Below are positions 23,870-31,746 of a stretch of 33,218 nucleotides of DNA, piece by piece. The translations under genes were made by a program, and so were the position numbers. Position 1 is the stretch's first letter, and every line of letters starts with the position of its first letter. Source of the stretch: an uncultured Clostridia bacterium (lineage in GTDB: Bacteria; Bacillota; Clostridia; TANB77; CAG-508). A model generated the notes under the pieces. The model was not told the origin of the DNA, searched no databases, and saw only the letters and a program-made list of their open reading frames with translations. Where the stretch lies: the NCBI GenBank assembly GCA_948505485.1, contig CAOPQH010000001.1:1-33218 (forward strand). The letters are read 5' to 3'.

Positions 23870-24298
23870 TTATTGTTGTATTTGTTCAAATAACAAACTC
23901 TTTATTCTTTTATTTTTGTGATATTCTATTTTTGTACATTTGAATTTTATTATATTAAAATTTTTTACAAATTTATCTATACCACCATTATATATTGTTT
24001 CCATATCATATGTTGTATCATTATCTGACATATATATTTGAATTTTTATTGAACTTTGCTCATTTTCTATGTATTTTCCTTTGTTGTCTTTTTCTATGTT
24101 ATTTTTTGTATTATTATCTATTGCTTTATTTATTAGTGTAGCTAGGTTTGCTCCTTCTAGTTCATTTTGATAGTATTGCTCATATTCGTAATTTTCTTTT
24201 TGTAATTGATTGTATTTTGATTTGTAATTTGTATAAAAATTAAACATCAATACTAATATTACTATAATAATAACAAAAAATATTACTATTTTCTTCAT
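23870..24298 (-). CDS. Small membrane-anchored protein of the pilin cluster
   Basis: This 142-residue protein has an N-terminal anchor (MKKIVIFFVIIIVILVLMFN), then a coiled-coil-like stretch (YNQLQKENYEYEQYYQNELE) and a small soluble domain with a single cysteine. It does not have the MENAS start and no family is obvious. GAAAAGGAAG precedes the ATG. It sits between the MITE-like element and a MENAS-type gene, in the same direction. A structural accessory role is only a guess from context. Confidence 0.6.
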   Translation of the reverse strand: MKKIVIFFVIIIVILVLMFNFYTNYKSKYNQLQKENYEYEQYYQNELEGANLATLINKAIDNNTKNNIEKDNKGKYIENEQSSIKIQIYMSDNDTTYDMETIYNGGIDKFVKNFNIIKFKCTKIEYHKNKRIKSLLFEQIQQ

Positions 24299-24413
24299 TT
24301 TTCTTCCTTTTCATTTTAACATAATAGATTATTTAATTCAATAGTTTTTTTTTACTAATTTTTGGTTTATTGTAATTTTTGTTACAATTCACAGCCGATT
24401 TAATTTTTTTATA

Positions 24414-24592
24414 AGAAATAATATATAAAATTATGAAGATGAGCGGTCGAAAGTAATTGAAGATAGAAACTATTAATCAATTTTTAGGGGTTGTTTGAGT
24501 CACATCGAAAAAGGGACCCTAAAAATTGATTTAAAGTTTCTCTGAAATTAGCTTGAGCATGTGAAGATGAATAATTTCTATATATTATTTCT
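24414..24592. mobile_element. MITE-like palindromic element
   Basis: The ends are near-perfect inverted repeats (AGAAATAATATATAaAATTAT at 24414; its complement ends at 24592). Inside is a long hairpin: ATCAATTTTTAGGG (24476-24489) with CCCTAAAAATTGAT (24517-24530), flanked by AGAAACT (24465-24471)/AGTTTCT (24535-24541) with matching 4-base internal loops. It codes for nothing. A target-site duplication is not clear. The right end supplies the last codons and stop of the neighbouring pilin-like gene. The left 32 bases recur at 19829-19860. Confidence 0.65.
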
Positions 24593-25108
24593 TTCAAAAG
24601 TGATTGAATATACCCTTTGTGTAATATCACTTATTAATATATTTGTACATTTATATTTGGGTAATTTTGTAGTAATTGTCCCACCATTTTCTGCAATATT
24701 CGTTAATCCACTATTTATTATTTTATCTAATTCAGATGAATCATTAAGTTCTAAATTTTTCTTTATTCCTAAACTAGTGATAGCACTATCTTTTAAAGTA
24801 ACTGCAACATATAGTTTGCTTTCCATATTATCTGGTCTTGTGTTTGCATTAGCAGGAAATTCATAATTCATATTATTGTTTCTTGCATAATTTGCTACTG
24901 TAACAATATCATAAATTGTCAAATCATCTCTTCCATCATACTGAAAAAACTGCTGATTAAAATCTAATATCTGTGTTTCTTCATTTTTTTGATGTACTTC
25001 TGCTGAAACAGAGCCAAATGTTATTACTAAATATACTGCTAGTGCTAATATCATCATTGCTATTAATACACCAGCTGCCATTATTAATGCTTTTGATGCA
25101 TTTTCCAT
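24578..25108 (-). CDS. MENAS-family pilin-like protein, 3' end inside a MITE-like element
   Basis: This is a 176-residue protein starting MENASKALIMAAGVLIAMMI, with a hydrophobic helix to ~30 and a soluble domain. The final residues ERNNI and the stop are encoded by the right inverted repeat of the MITE-like element, so the original C-terminus may have been replaced. The body lines up with the 299-residue neighbour (HQKNEETQILDFNQQF against NQANREAQIVKFNMEY), so the two are tandem paralogues. It starts 2 bases after that neighbour's stop, with AGGAG before the ATG. Confidence 0.7.
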   Translation of the reverse strand: MENASKALIMAAGVLIAMMILALAVYLVITFGSVSAEVHQKNEETQILDFNQQFFQYDGRDDLTIYDIVTVANYARNNNMNYEFPANANTRPDNMESKLYVAVTLKDSAITSLGIKKNLELNDSSELDKIINSGLTNIAENGGTITTKLPKYKCTNILISDITQRVYSITFERNNI

Positions 25109-25110
25109 AA

Positions 25111-26010
25111 TTAATCTCCTGTTCTTGTATATTTAAAATCAAGTTGCTTTACTCTACCTGTATTTTTGTCATATGTAACGCCTTCACAATCGAAATATGA
25201 TTTTTTGAATTGTTGGTATTGATAATATTGTTTGGCATATTTCTGAATATTTGTATTATTAATTTTTAAAAAATTGTTTAATGCTATTATTACTTCGTTT
25301 TTATTCTCGCTAGTCATTATTAAGTTCTCATTATTGTATTTAAGGTCATCTGGATTAAATATTCTCTGCATTAATGAAAGTGTTTTTTGTATCTCTTTTA
25401 TTTCCATTATTGCAAATTCATTTTTTGTTACAGTTGTTGTTGTCCTTTGTATTAAATCTAGTGATGCTGTTAGTGTTTCTAAATCTGATTCTGAAAGTTC
25501 TGCTTCGTCTTCTTTTGATTTTTTTCTACTTCCACCAATTTTTTTTAATTCTGTCTTAGCATCTGTTTTTATTTTTAATAATGTCTCATTATAAAAATCT
25601 GTTCCTTTACTTTGAATGTTTATATTATTAATTAAAACTTTACTTTCATTTTCATCATATTCTAATTTTTTTCTTTTCCCATTCATATTAATATTAACTG
25701 TTATCGGAGAATATCCTGCTTGTGTTCCTTCATAGTCTGACTGATATTCGTTATAGTCATGTACTTTTGCTAATAATGATAATATTTCAGTTCCTCTGAC
25801 GCCTTCGTTTTTATCTGTAGCGGTGTCATCTTTTCTATTATATGATTCATATTCCATATTGAATTTTACTATTTGAGCTTCTCTATTTGCTTGATTTCCT
25901 TCTGAGAAAACATTTGTTAAATTACTAAACATCAGCACTAGCATAGATATAACTAGTATTGCCATTAACACTCCACCAGCCATCAACAAGGCTTTTGATG
26001 CATTTTCCAT
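25111..26010 (-). CDS. MENAS-family long pilin-like protein
   Basis: This 299-residue protein starts MENASKALLMAGGVLMAILV. The hydrophobic helix runs to ~30, then AEQ-type polar sequence (SEGNQANREAQIVKFN). The middle has a Lys/Glu-rich stretch (KKIGGSRKKSKEDEAELSES) likely to be a loop, and the end ...QQFKKSYFDCEGVTYD is more compact. It is the first of the pilin-like series after tadC, 75 bases downstream of it. GGAGAGG precedes the ATG. It is twice the size of its paralogues, so it may be a minor or initiating subunit. The assignment to a pilin role rests on the N-terminal helix and context. Confidence 0.7.
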   Translation of the reverse strand: MENASKALLMAGGVLMAILVISMLVLMFSNLTNVFSEGNQANREAQIVKFNMEYESYNRKDDTATDKNEGVRGTEILSLLAKVHDYNEYQSDYEGTQAGYSPITVNINMNGKRKKLEYDENESKVLINNINIQSKGTDFYNETLLKIKTDAKTELKKIGGSRKKSKEDEAELSESDLETLTASLDLIQRTTTTVTKNEFAIMEIKEIQKTLSLMQRIFNPDDLKYNNENLIMTSENKNEVIIALNNFLKINNTNIQKYAKQYYQYQQFKKSYFDCEGVTYDKNTGRVKQLDFKYTRTGD

Positions 26011-26085
26011 AAACTTTTCATCCTCTCCACTGAATTAGTTTAAAAAAGAATTAGTATATTGCTAGGCAAACAAGATTTGTCCCCT

Positions 26086-26865
26086 TTACATACTTGTCAT
26101 ACTACTAAATGAACTTGACATACTTGTTAATCCTATAAATACAAGTGGTATTATTAAATATCCTACAAATAGGCATACCATTGGTGCAAATCCTATTGCT
26201 TTTCCTATCATACCTTTTTTCTTAATTAATCTTTCGTTTGATTCTTGACGTTTAGCTTGATAATAGTCTCTTTCTGAATCCAATTCATCAAAAGCATCTT
26301 GAATAGGTATTTTTTCTACTGCTGCTTGCATACTTTCTATTATTCTTATCATTTGTTGATATGATATTTCTTCTTTCATTTGCTCTAATGCTTCCCATGC
26401 ACCTGCTTCATAGTTGTTAACACATTTGCTTATTGCAGGTCTGAATATGTTTGAATATCTTTCTAGCCATTCTAGTATAATTTCAACATTTACTCTTTCT
26501 ATTCTCATAAGCATTAATATTATTGTTTGGAATTGCATTACTTCGTTTTCCATTTCCATTTGTCTCATTTTGACTTGGAACATTAATAATGCGTATGGTG
26601 CCATATATGCAACTAGTGCAAATACAAATGCTAATAATAATTCAAACCATTGCATATATTCGCTATTTATTAATTTTAATTTTTCATAAACTCTTTTTGC
26701 TCCTGCTGTTACTTCTTCATCTGATGCTTCTTCATAGTATTTTGAATGTCTCATAGAAGCTTCAATTTCTTTTACTGTTACATCAACTTTTCCTCTAAAT
26801 TTATCTAGAAAAATATTGTCTTGCTTTGTTAAATCATCTGCTTTCTTTTGATCTTTTTCTGACAA
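26086..26865 (-). CDS. TadC-like inner-membrane protein
   Basis: This 259-residue protein has two membrane segments in a first block (~75-97, LLLAFVFALVAYMAPYALL) and one at the C-terminus (GFAPMVCLFVGYLIIPLVFI). Between them is a cytoplasmic helical part typical of the GspF/T2SSF fold that sits on the secretion ATPase. It follows and overlaps the TadB-like gene by 32 bases. The only start codon giving a full product is TTG at 26865, with GGAAG lying almost against it. It might be translated by re-initiation after tadB. The family call rests on membrane topology, partner genes and order. Confidence 0.75.
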   Translation of the reverse strand: MSEKDQKKADDLTKQDNIFLDKFRGKVDVTVKEIEASMRHSKYYEEASDEEVTAGAKRVYEKLKLINSEYMQWFELLLAFVFALVAYMAPYALLMFQVKMRQMEMENEVMQFQTIILMLMRIERVNVEIILEWLERYSNIFRPAISKCVNNYEAGAWEALEQMKEEISYQQMIRIIESMQAAVEKIPIQDAFDELDSERDYYQAKRQESNERLIKKKGMIGKAIGFAPMVCLFVGYLIIPLVFIGLTSMSSSFSSMTSM

Positions 26866-28156
26866 ACTTCCGTATTATATCATAATCTGTTGTCGGCTCT
26901 GTATATACATATTCAATTGCAACTTTATGAAATTGTGCAAATAATACTACAGATACCATTAATGTTATAATTGCAAGTGAAATTCTATTTACATATAGCC
27001 ATTCCATTTTAAGTTTTGATGCTGCATCTTTTAATAATTGTTGTACTTTTCTGTATTCTTTAGTTCCTTTTTTAGGAATAAATAAATCTACAATTTTCTT
27101 AAATAAAGGTTTTTTATATAATTTTTCTTGCCATGGATGTTCTGATTGTGTGTTAATTGCTGTAGATCCATTATCTTTTAATTTTCTTGTAAGTATATAT
27201 GACACAAATGTTATTAATAATATAATTATTTGTGCTATCATACCTGATTTACCATGATAAAAATTTTGGGTGAAATTAAAGTTTGAAACTGCCCAATTTT
27301 TTAATGGCTCTAATAATAGTACTGGTACTATTGCAATTACAGATAAACTTTGAAATACATAATCTAGTTTATCTCTTTTTAATATTTCTAATTGCATTTC
27401 TTGTGTTATATTGTTTATGTTTTTTAAGTATAGTGAGGCTTTATCAACCTTTCTATCTCCAAATTCTTTTGTTAAATATGATATACCTGCAAATTCTTTT
27501 AAAAAGCTATTTGGCGCTACATCATAATATTTTTCAAGTTCGGTTTCTGGATCATCTGAAATCAATATTTCGTATATCTTTTCACCTTGTCTTGATACAT
27601 CCATTTCATCATCTTGTGATGTTTGATATATTGCTTCTTCTACCATGTTATACTCATGATATGCATGTCTTATTTCTGAGAAAAAGTCTATTTGTTGTTT
27701 TAATAATTCATTATCTTTTTTATCAACCATACCATCAATAAATGTATCTATCATAAACAATTCAAATATTAATAATATTCCCATAAGTAAAGTATTGGTA
27801 TGTGTAATAATTACTGTTAATACAGCTATTGGTACTAATACTAATAATGTCCTTGTTAACATTCTAGATGAATCACGTCTTGTTATATATTCGTCATCAA
27901 CGTTTATTATTTCTAGTCTTCTTCTTAATTTTAATAAATATCTTTTTAATAGTGGAACTTTTAAATATTTTACATATAGTTTTTGGTAAAGTATTTCTGT
28001 TGAGAATGTATTTGATTTTGTACCTTTTTGTAATTCTTGTATTCTTTTATATTCAGATTTATTTAATTTTTTAGCTATTAAAAAATACGCAAGTAATATT
28101 ACTACAAATAATCCTCCTGCTCCACCCATTATGTATAATAACATCTGATTAGACAA
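26834..28156 (-). CDS. TadB-like inner-membrane protein
   Basis: This 440-residue protein has an N-terminal membrane segment (~6-27), paired hydrophobic segments near 105-145, and further ones near 285-305, 317-335 and 400-420. It has long cytoplasmic helical parts and the LRRRLEIINVDDEYITRRDS-type basic stretch after the first segment. This is the build of GspF-domain proteins such as TadB. The start codon is TTG with an excellent AGGAGGTG 8 bases upstream, better placed than the ATG four codons later. Order ATPase-TadB-TadC is as in Tad clusters. With TadC it should form the membrane platform driven by the ATPase. Confidence 0.78.
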   Translation of the reverse strand: MSNQMLLYIMGGAGGLFVVILLAYFLIAKKLNKSEYKRIQELQKGTKSNTFSTEILYQKLYVKYLKVPLLKRYLLKLRRRLEIINVDDEYITRRDSSRMLTRTLLVLVPIAVLTVIITHTNTLLMGILLIFELFMIDTFIDGMVDKKDNELLKQQIDFFSEIRHAYHEYNMVEEAIYQTSQDDEMDVSRQGEKIYEILISDDPETELEKYYDVAPNSFLKEFAGISYLTKEFGDRKVDKASLYLKNINNITQEMQLEILKRDKLDYVFQSLSVIAIVPVLLLEPLKNWAVSNFNFTQNFYHGKSGMIAQIIILLITFVSYILTRKLKDNGSTAINTQSEHPWQEKLYKKPLFKKIVDLFIPKKGTKEYRKVQQLLKDAASKLKMEWLYVNRISLAIITLMVSVVLFAQFHKVAIEYVYTEPTTDYDIIRKFVRKRSKESR

Positions 28157-28176
28157 AATATTAGCACCTCCTGTCT

Positions 28177-28740
28177 TTATTGTAATCTAGGTCTTCCTCT
28201 TCTTCTAGGCTCAGCTCCTACTGTTTGCATTTGTGGGTTTCTATTTCCCCAGTGTTTATTTACAAACATATCAAATGCTTCTTGATCTGATTCGTCCATG
28301 TTGTTTCTCATTTCTCTTAAGTTGTTGTCTGATATTTTATTTGTTATAACATATCTTCCATCAACATATTCCATTATGTTTCTATAAACATATAATTGTC
28401 TGTCTGTTGTTTTTGTAAAATAATGTGTTGCATTATCGAAAAATTTATCAAATTTTCCTTCTAATGTGTTTTCATTTCTATGGTCAAATGTGTATTCATT
28501 TTTTTCTTGAACTGGTACACATTCTGTTACTCTTTCTATGTATCTTCTTCCTCTAAAGTCTTTTACTAAGTGAATGTCGAAGTTTAATACTTGTACAACT
28601 TGCTCTTCTGCTGTTTTTTCGTCTTTGAAAACTCCTGCTCTTAACATAGAGTTACGAAGTGCTGTTACTAAATCTGGAAATGTTTTAGCATGGTGTGTAA
28701 ATAATGTGAATTTAGATGCAACTTGGGCAGATTGTATCAT
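28177..28740 (-). CDS. tadA: TadA-like ATPase, C-terminal part after a frameshift
   Basis: This is the downstream part of the ATPase interrupted at 28774/28775. The true frame continues upstream of the ATG at 28740 to the frameshift as GEVATDPVASW, so this is not an independent gene. It carries FTLFTHHAKTFPDLVTALRN, matching the 'histidine box' of secretion ATPases (STIHANS..DAL.RL). The end (RRRGRPRLQ) is basic. No ribosome binding site stands before the internal ATG. The normal product would be about 648 residues. Confidence 0.8.
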   Translation of the reverse strand: MIQSAQVASKFTLFTHHAKTFPDLVTALRNSMLRAGVFKDEKTAEEQVVQVLNFDIHLVKDFRGRRYIERVTECVPVQEKNEYTFDHRNENTLEGKFDKFFDNATHYFTKTTDRQLYVYRNIMEYVDGRYVITNKISDNNLREMRNNMDESDQEAFDMFVNKHWGNRNPQMQTVGAEPRRRGRPRLQ

Positions 28741-30124
28741 CCAAGATGCAACAGGATCTGTAGCAACCTCTCCGGATTATATTAACAGAACCGTCAGTTT
28801 TCTTTTGAACGTCCAAACAGTCTTGTCCTGAAACTGTTTCTGTTTCACGCATTGATAAAATATTTCTTGTTGGATATATTTTTCTTAAGTGCAACTCGAA
28901 AGCAGTTTCTGTAATTCTAAGGTTCATTGTTTCGTATATATTTTCTATCATTGCCATAAGCATTGTTGTTTTACCACAACCTTGCTCACCTGTAAGTGAT
29001 ATGATTCTTGCACCTTTTACTAAGAATTTTAGTAAATTGATTGCATCTTCTTTTCCATCAAATAAAACTATTTGCTCTAATGATGCACGTTGAACGTCGA
29101 ATTTTCTTACGAAAAATGCCCATGTTTCTGACATACTTGGTCTTACAACAACTACACGAGATCCGTCTTTCATTTCGTTGATTTTATAACCATTTGTGTC
29201 AGACAATTGCCCTGGATTGTTGTATTTATAAATATTTTGACATACTCTTTTTAATTCTGCTTCTGTTCCGAATGATAAAAACGCTAGACGTATTGATTTA
29301 CCATGAAACATTATCCAAATACTGTCACAAGCTCTTGGAACTTTGTGTTCTGCAATTTGGTCTAAATAGTCTGCATCAGTTGTTTGTGCAACTTGACTTA
29401 AGAAAGATTCTGGAAGTCCAGATACACCACCTGACACACCATCTATGTTCATATCTCTTATTTCATCTATTGAACTATATCCTTTATAGTGTTGATATAT
29501 TCTTTGTACTACTACTTGTAGTTTATCATCAAAGCTTAACATTATATTTTCTTGTTCAAAAATTTGGTTTATTTCGTCTTCTGTTATTGCATAAGAAGGT
29601 TTTGCTTCTCCTTCTATATATTTTAGTCCGTCTAAACTATATTTTTTTATTAATTCTGGTAATGCTTCATATCCAAATTCTTTTTTGTATATGTATATTA
29701 ATATATCGAATTTATCTTGTGCTGTTAATAATGATGGTATATCAAAAGGAATTGCTTTTGATATGTTTATTTCACTTACACCATATTCTTTAGCTAATAT
29801 ATCTGTAATTAATTCTTTTACATATTTTTTATCATTTACATCTCCATATGTACAACCTTTTAATGCCTTTTTTAATTCGTATTTCTTGTTTTTTCTTCTT
29901 TTTAATTCTTCTTCAGAAAGACCTATATCATATAAGTTTACTTTCGTAATTTCATCTAATCTTTTCTTAACAAATTCTGTCATTGTTTCTAAAGTATATG
30001 TTTTATCATCTACTTCAACAGCTACTTCTACAGTTGCATTTTTCTTTTTGTTTATTGAATAATAAACTACAAAAATAGCTATTCCTATTACAACTAACAT
30101 TAATACTATATTTGTTATTGTCAT
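28712..30124 (-). CDS. tadA: TadA-like ATPase, N-terminal and P-loop part (frameshifted)
   Basis: The first 450 residues are those of a VirB11/TadA-type secretion ATPase; 20 out-of-frame residues follow before a stop. A transmembrane helix at residues 5-25 (NIVLMLVVIGIAIFVVYYSI) is unusual for TadA. The P-loop is GEQGCGKT (379-386), and the Walker B-like DGSVNIIGEV spans the break. One extra C on the minus strand (plus-strand G at 28774 or 28775) restores the frame when removed. The start ATG has AAGGAGG. It would power assembly with TadB and TadC. As written, the product loses the histidine box. Confidence 0.85.
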   Translation of the reverse strand: MTITNIVLMLVVIGIAIFVVYYSINKKKNATVEVAVEVDDKTYTLETMTEFVKKRLDEITKVNLYDIGLSEEELKRRKNKKYELKKALKGCTYGDVNDKKYVKELITDILAKEYGVSEINISKAIPFDIPSLLTAQDKFDILIYIYKKEFGYEALPELIKKYSLDGLKYIEGEAKPSYAITEDEINQIFEQENIMLSFDDKLQVVVQRIYQHYKGYSSIDEIRDMNIDGVSGGVSGLPESFLSQVAQTTDADYLDQIAEHKVPRACDSIWIMFHGKSIRLAFLSFGTEAELKRVCQNIYKYNNPGQLSDTNGYKINEMKDGSRVVVVRPSMSETWAFFVRKFDVQRASLEQIVLFDGKEDAINLLKFLVKGARIISLTGEQGCGKTTMLMAMIENIYETMNLRITETAFELHLRKIYPTRNILSMRETETVSGQDCLDVQKKTDGSVNIIRRGCYRSCCILDDTICPSCI

Positions 30125-30146
30125 CTGCTTTGGTCCTCCTTATCTA

Positions 30147-30986
30147 CTATCTCATTTGTATATCCTTTAATCTGTATTGTATATTATCTGCTAATCTTTT
30201 TACTTCATTTATAAAAAATGAATTTCTATCATCTTTATCTACTTTTCTTAATCTTAAAAACATGTCTGGTACTCCTGCTTCTTCTGCTGCCTCAAATAAC
30301 TGTGTGCAGTATGGAAGTGTTGAAACTTGATTTCTTTCTCCTAAATATCTTGTTATATTTTTTACTGTATATTTAGAAAATTTATCATATCTTCCAATTA
30401 GTATTAGTGTTTTTATACTTTTTAATAATGGATTTTCTTGTCTATCTGCATTAAAATCATTTAAACATTTTAATCTTTGTGATAAAGTTGCAACTACTAA
30501 ATCTGATTTATTTAATATATCGTTTTTTAGTGGTTCCCCTACTTCATTATCTAAATCTACTAATACTAAATCGTAATATTGACTTGCTAAATCTATTATT
30601 GTTAAATATGTTTCTCTTAGTTGTTTATATCCTTCTTCATTTCCTTTTAATCCTAATAATATTTCTAATCTATCTTTAAATACAATTTTTGTATAGTCTG
30701 TTATTATATCTGGTGTAACTTTATTACTTCTAACAATTCTATCTAATCCTTCAATTCCATTTTGCATTGCCATATTTGTATTTGGTCCAAATAATCCTAG
30801 ATTTTTCTTAGATTTTTCCTCTTCGTCTCCCCAAAAACAATTTTTTAGTGTGTCATCATTTAAACTTGTAGATATTACAAGTATTCTGTTATTATGCTCA
30901 ATTCCCATATAGGTAGCCATTGCAGCTATTGCTAATGTTTTACCTGTATGTTCTTTTCCATTATTCCAAAAAGTTACTACTGACAT
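30147..30986 (-). CDS. TadZ/CpaE-like ParA-type ATPase
   Basis: This 279-residue protein of the MinD/ParA fold has a deviant Walker A, NGKEHTGKTLAIAA (~9-22), keeping the signature lysine and GKT. It has a DLVLVDLDNEVGE Walker-B-like stretch (~140-152) and further ParA-like motifs. In Tad systems CpaE/TadZ proteins help place the machine in the cell. It follows a second, P-loop-less ParA-like gene by 3 bases and precedes tadA by 22. The start ATG has AAAGGAG. Localisation at a pole or elsewhere cannot be told from the sequence. Confidence 0.75.
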   Translation of the reverse strand: MSVVTFWNNGKEHTGKTLAIAAMATYMGIEHNNRILVISTSLNDDTLKNCFWGDEEEKSKKNLGLFGPNTNMAMQNGIEGLDRIVRSNKVTPDIITDYTKIVFKDRLEILLGLKGNEEGYKQLRETYLTIIDLASQYYDLVLVDLDNEVGEPLKNDILNKSDLVVATLSQRLKCLNDFNADRQENPLLKSIKTLILIGRYDKFSKYTVKNITRYLGERNQVSTLPYCTQLFEAAEEAGVPDMFLRLRKVDKDDRNSFFINEVKRLADNIQYRLKDIQMR

Positions 30987-30989
30987 AAC

Positions 30990-31688
30990 TTATGCTCCTT
31001 TTTCAATATTTTTTATAGCCTTTCTAACTTCATTTGCACTTATGTCTTTGGCTATTTCTTCTGTAACAAATTGTAAGCTTGACTTATATGCATCACTCAA
31101 TTTTTTAAATTTGATTTTTTCTACTCTTTGATTTTCTGCAATTACATTTAAATCTTCTATTGTAATTGGAAAATAAATTTTATAATCACTCCATTTTACT
31201 TTGCTATCTTTTGATAGAAAATTTAAATATTCATCTTCTTCTTTTAACATATCTTTTGAAAATAACATTTTTGTCATTTCTAATGGTTCTGGTAATGTGT
31301 TTAATACTTCTAATCCTTTTTTTAGAGAGTATAAATCAAAAGATGTTACAAAATAATTTTTATCTGCATTTCTTAAATCAAATTCTATTATACTTTCTGT
31401 TTTGTCTGCATCAATTAGTACAATATCATATTCCATATTCTCTGCATCTTGTAGTCCTAAATATTGTCTTATTCCTTGCATTTCTTTAAAACCAACTGCT
31501 ATATCAATTTCTTCAAATTCTGTAACATAGCTTCTTGTTGGGTTTATTACTGGTACTACATATCTAGCTTTTTGATCAACAGTTGTATCTATAACTAGTA
31601 CTTTTTTTCCTAGCATTGTCAATATTTTAGCTACATATATAATAGAATCTGTTTTATCATATGAACCTATAAAACCTATTTTAACCAT
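30990..31688 (-). CDS. CpaE-like protein without a P-loop
   Basis: This 232-residue protein has the opening strand-loop-helix of MinD/ParA proteins (MVKIGFIGSYDKTDSIIYVA), but the loop lacks the GKT(S/T) nucleotide-binding signature. EYDIVLIDADKTE matches a Walker-B-like strand. It would be a pseudo-ATPase, perhaps a partner of the ParA-type protein encoded 3 bases downstream. A pair of one active and one inactive CpaE-like protein is unusual. GAAAGGAAG precedes the ATG. The family call is by fold-level pattern, with moderate certainty. Confidence 0.65.
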   Translation of the reverse strand: MVKIGFIGSYDKTDSIIYVAKILTMLGKKVLVIDTTVDQKARYVVPVINPTRSYVTEFEEIDIAVGFKEMQGIRQYLGLQDAENMEYDIVLIDADKTESIIEFDLRNADKNYFVTSFDLYSLKKGLEVLNTLPEPLEMTKMLFSKDMLKEEDEYLNFLSKDSKVKWSDYKIYFPITIEDLNVIAENQRVEKIKFKKLSDAYKSSLQFVTEEIAKDISANEVRKAIKNIEKGA

Positions 31689-31746
31689 TTAATTTTCTTC
31701 CTTTCTGTCTTTCGTGATAATTAAGGACATCAAATGCCCTTAATTA

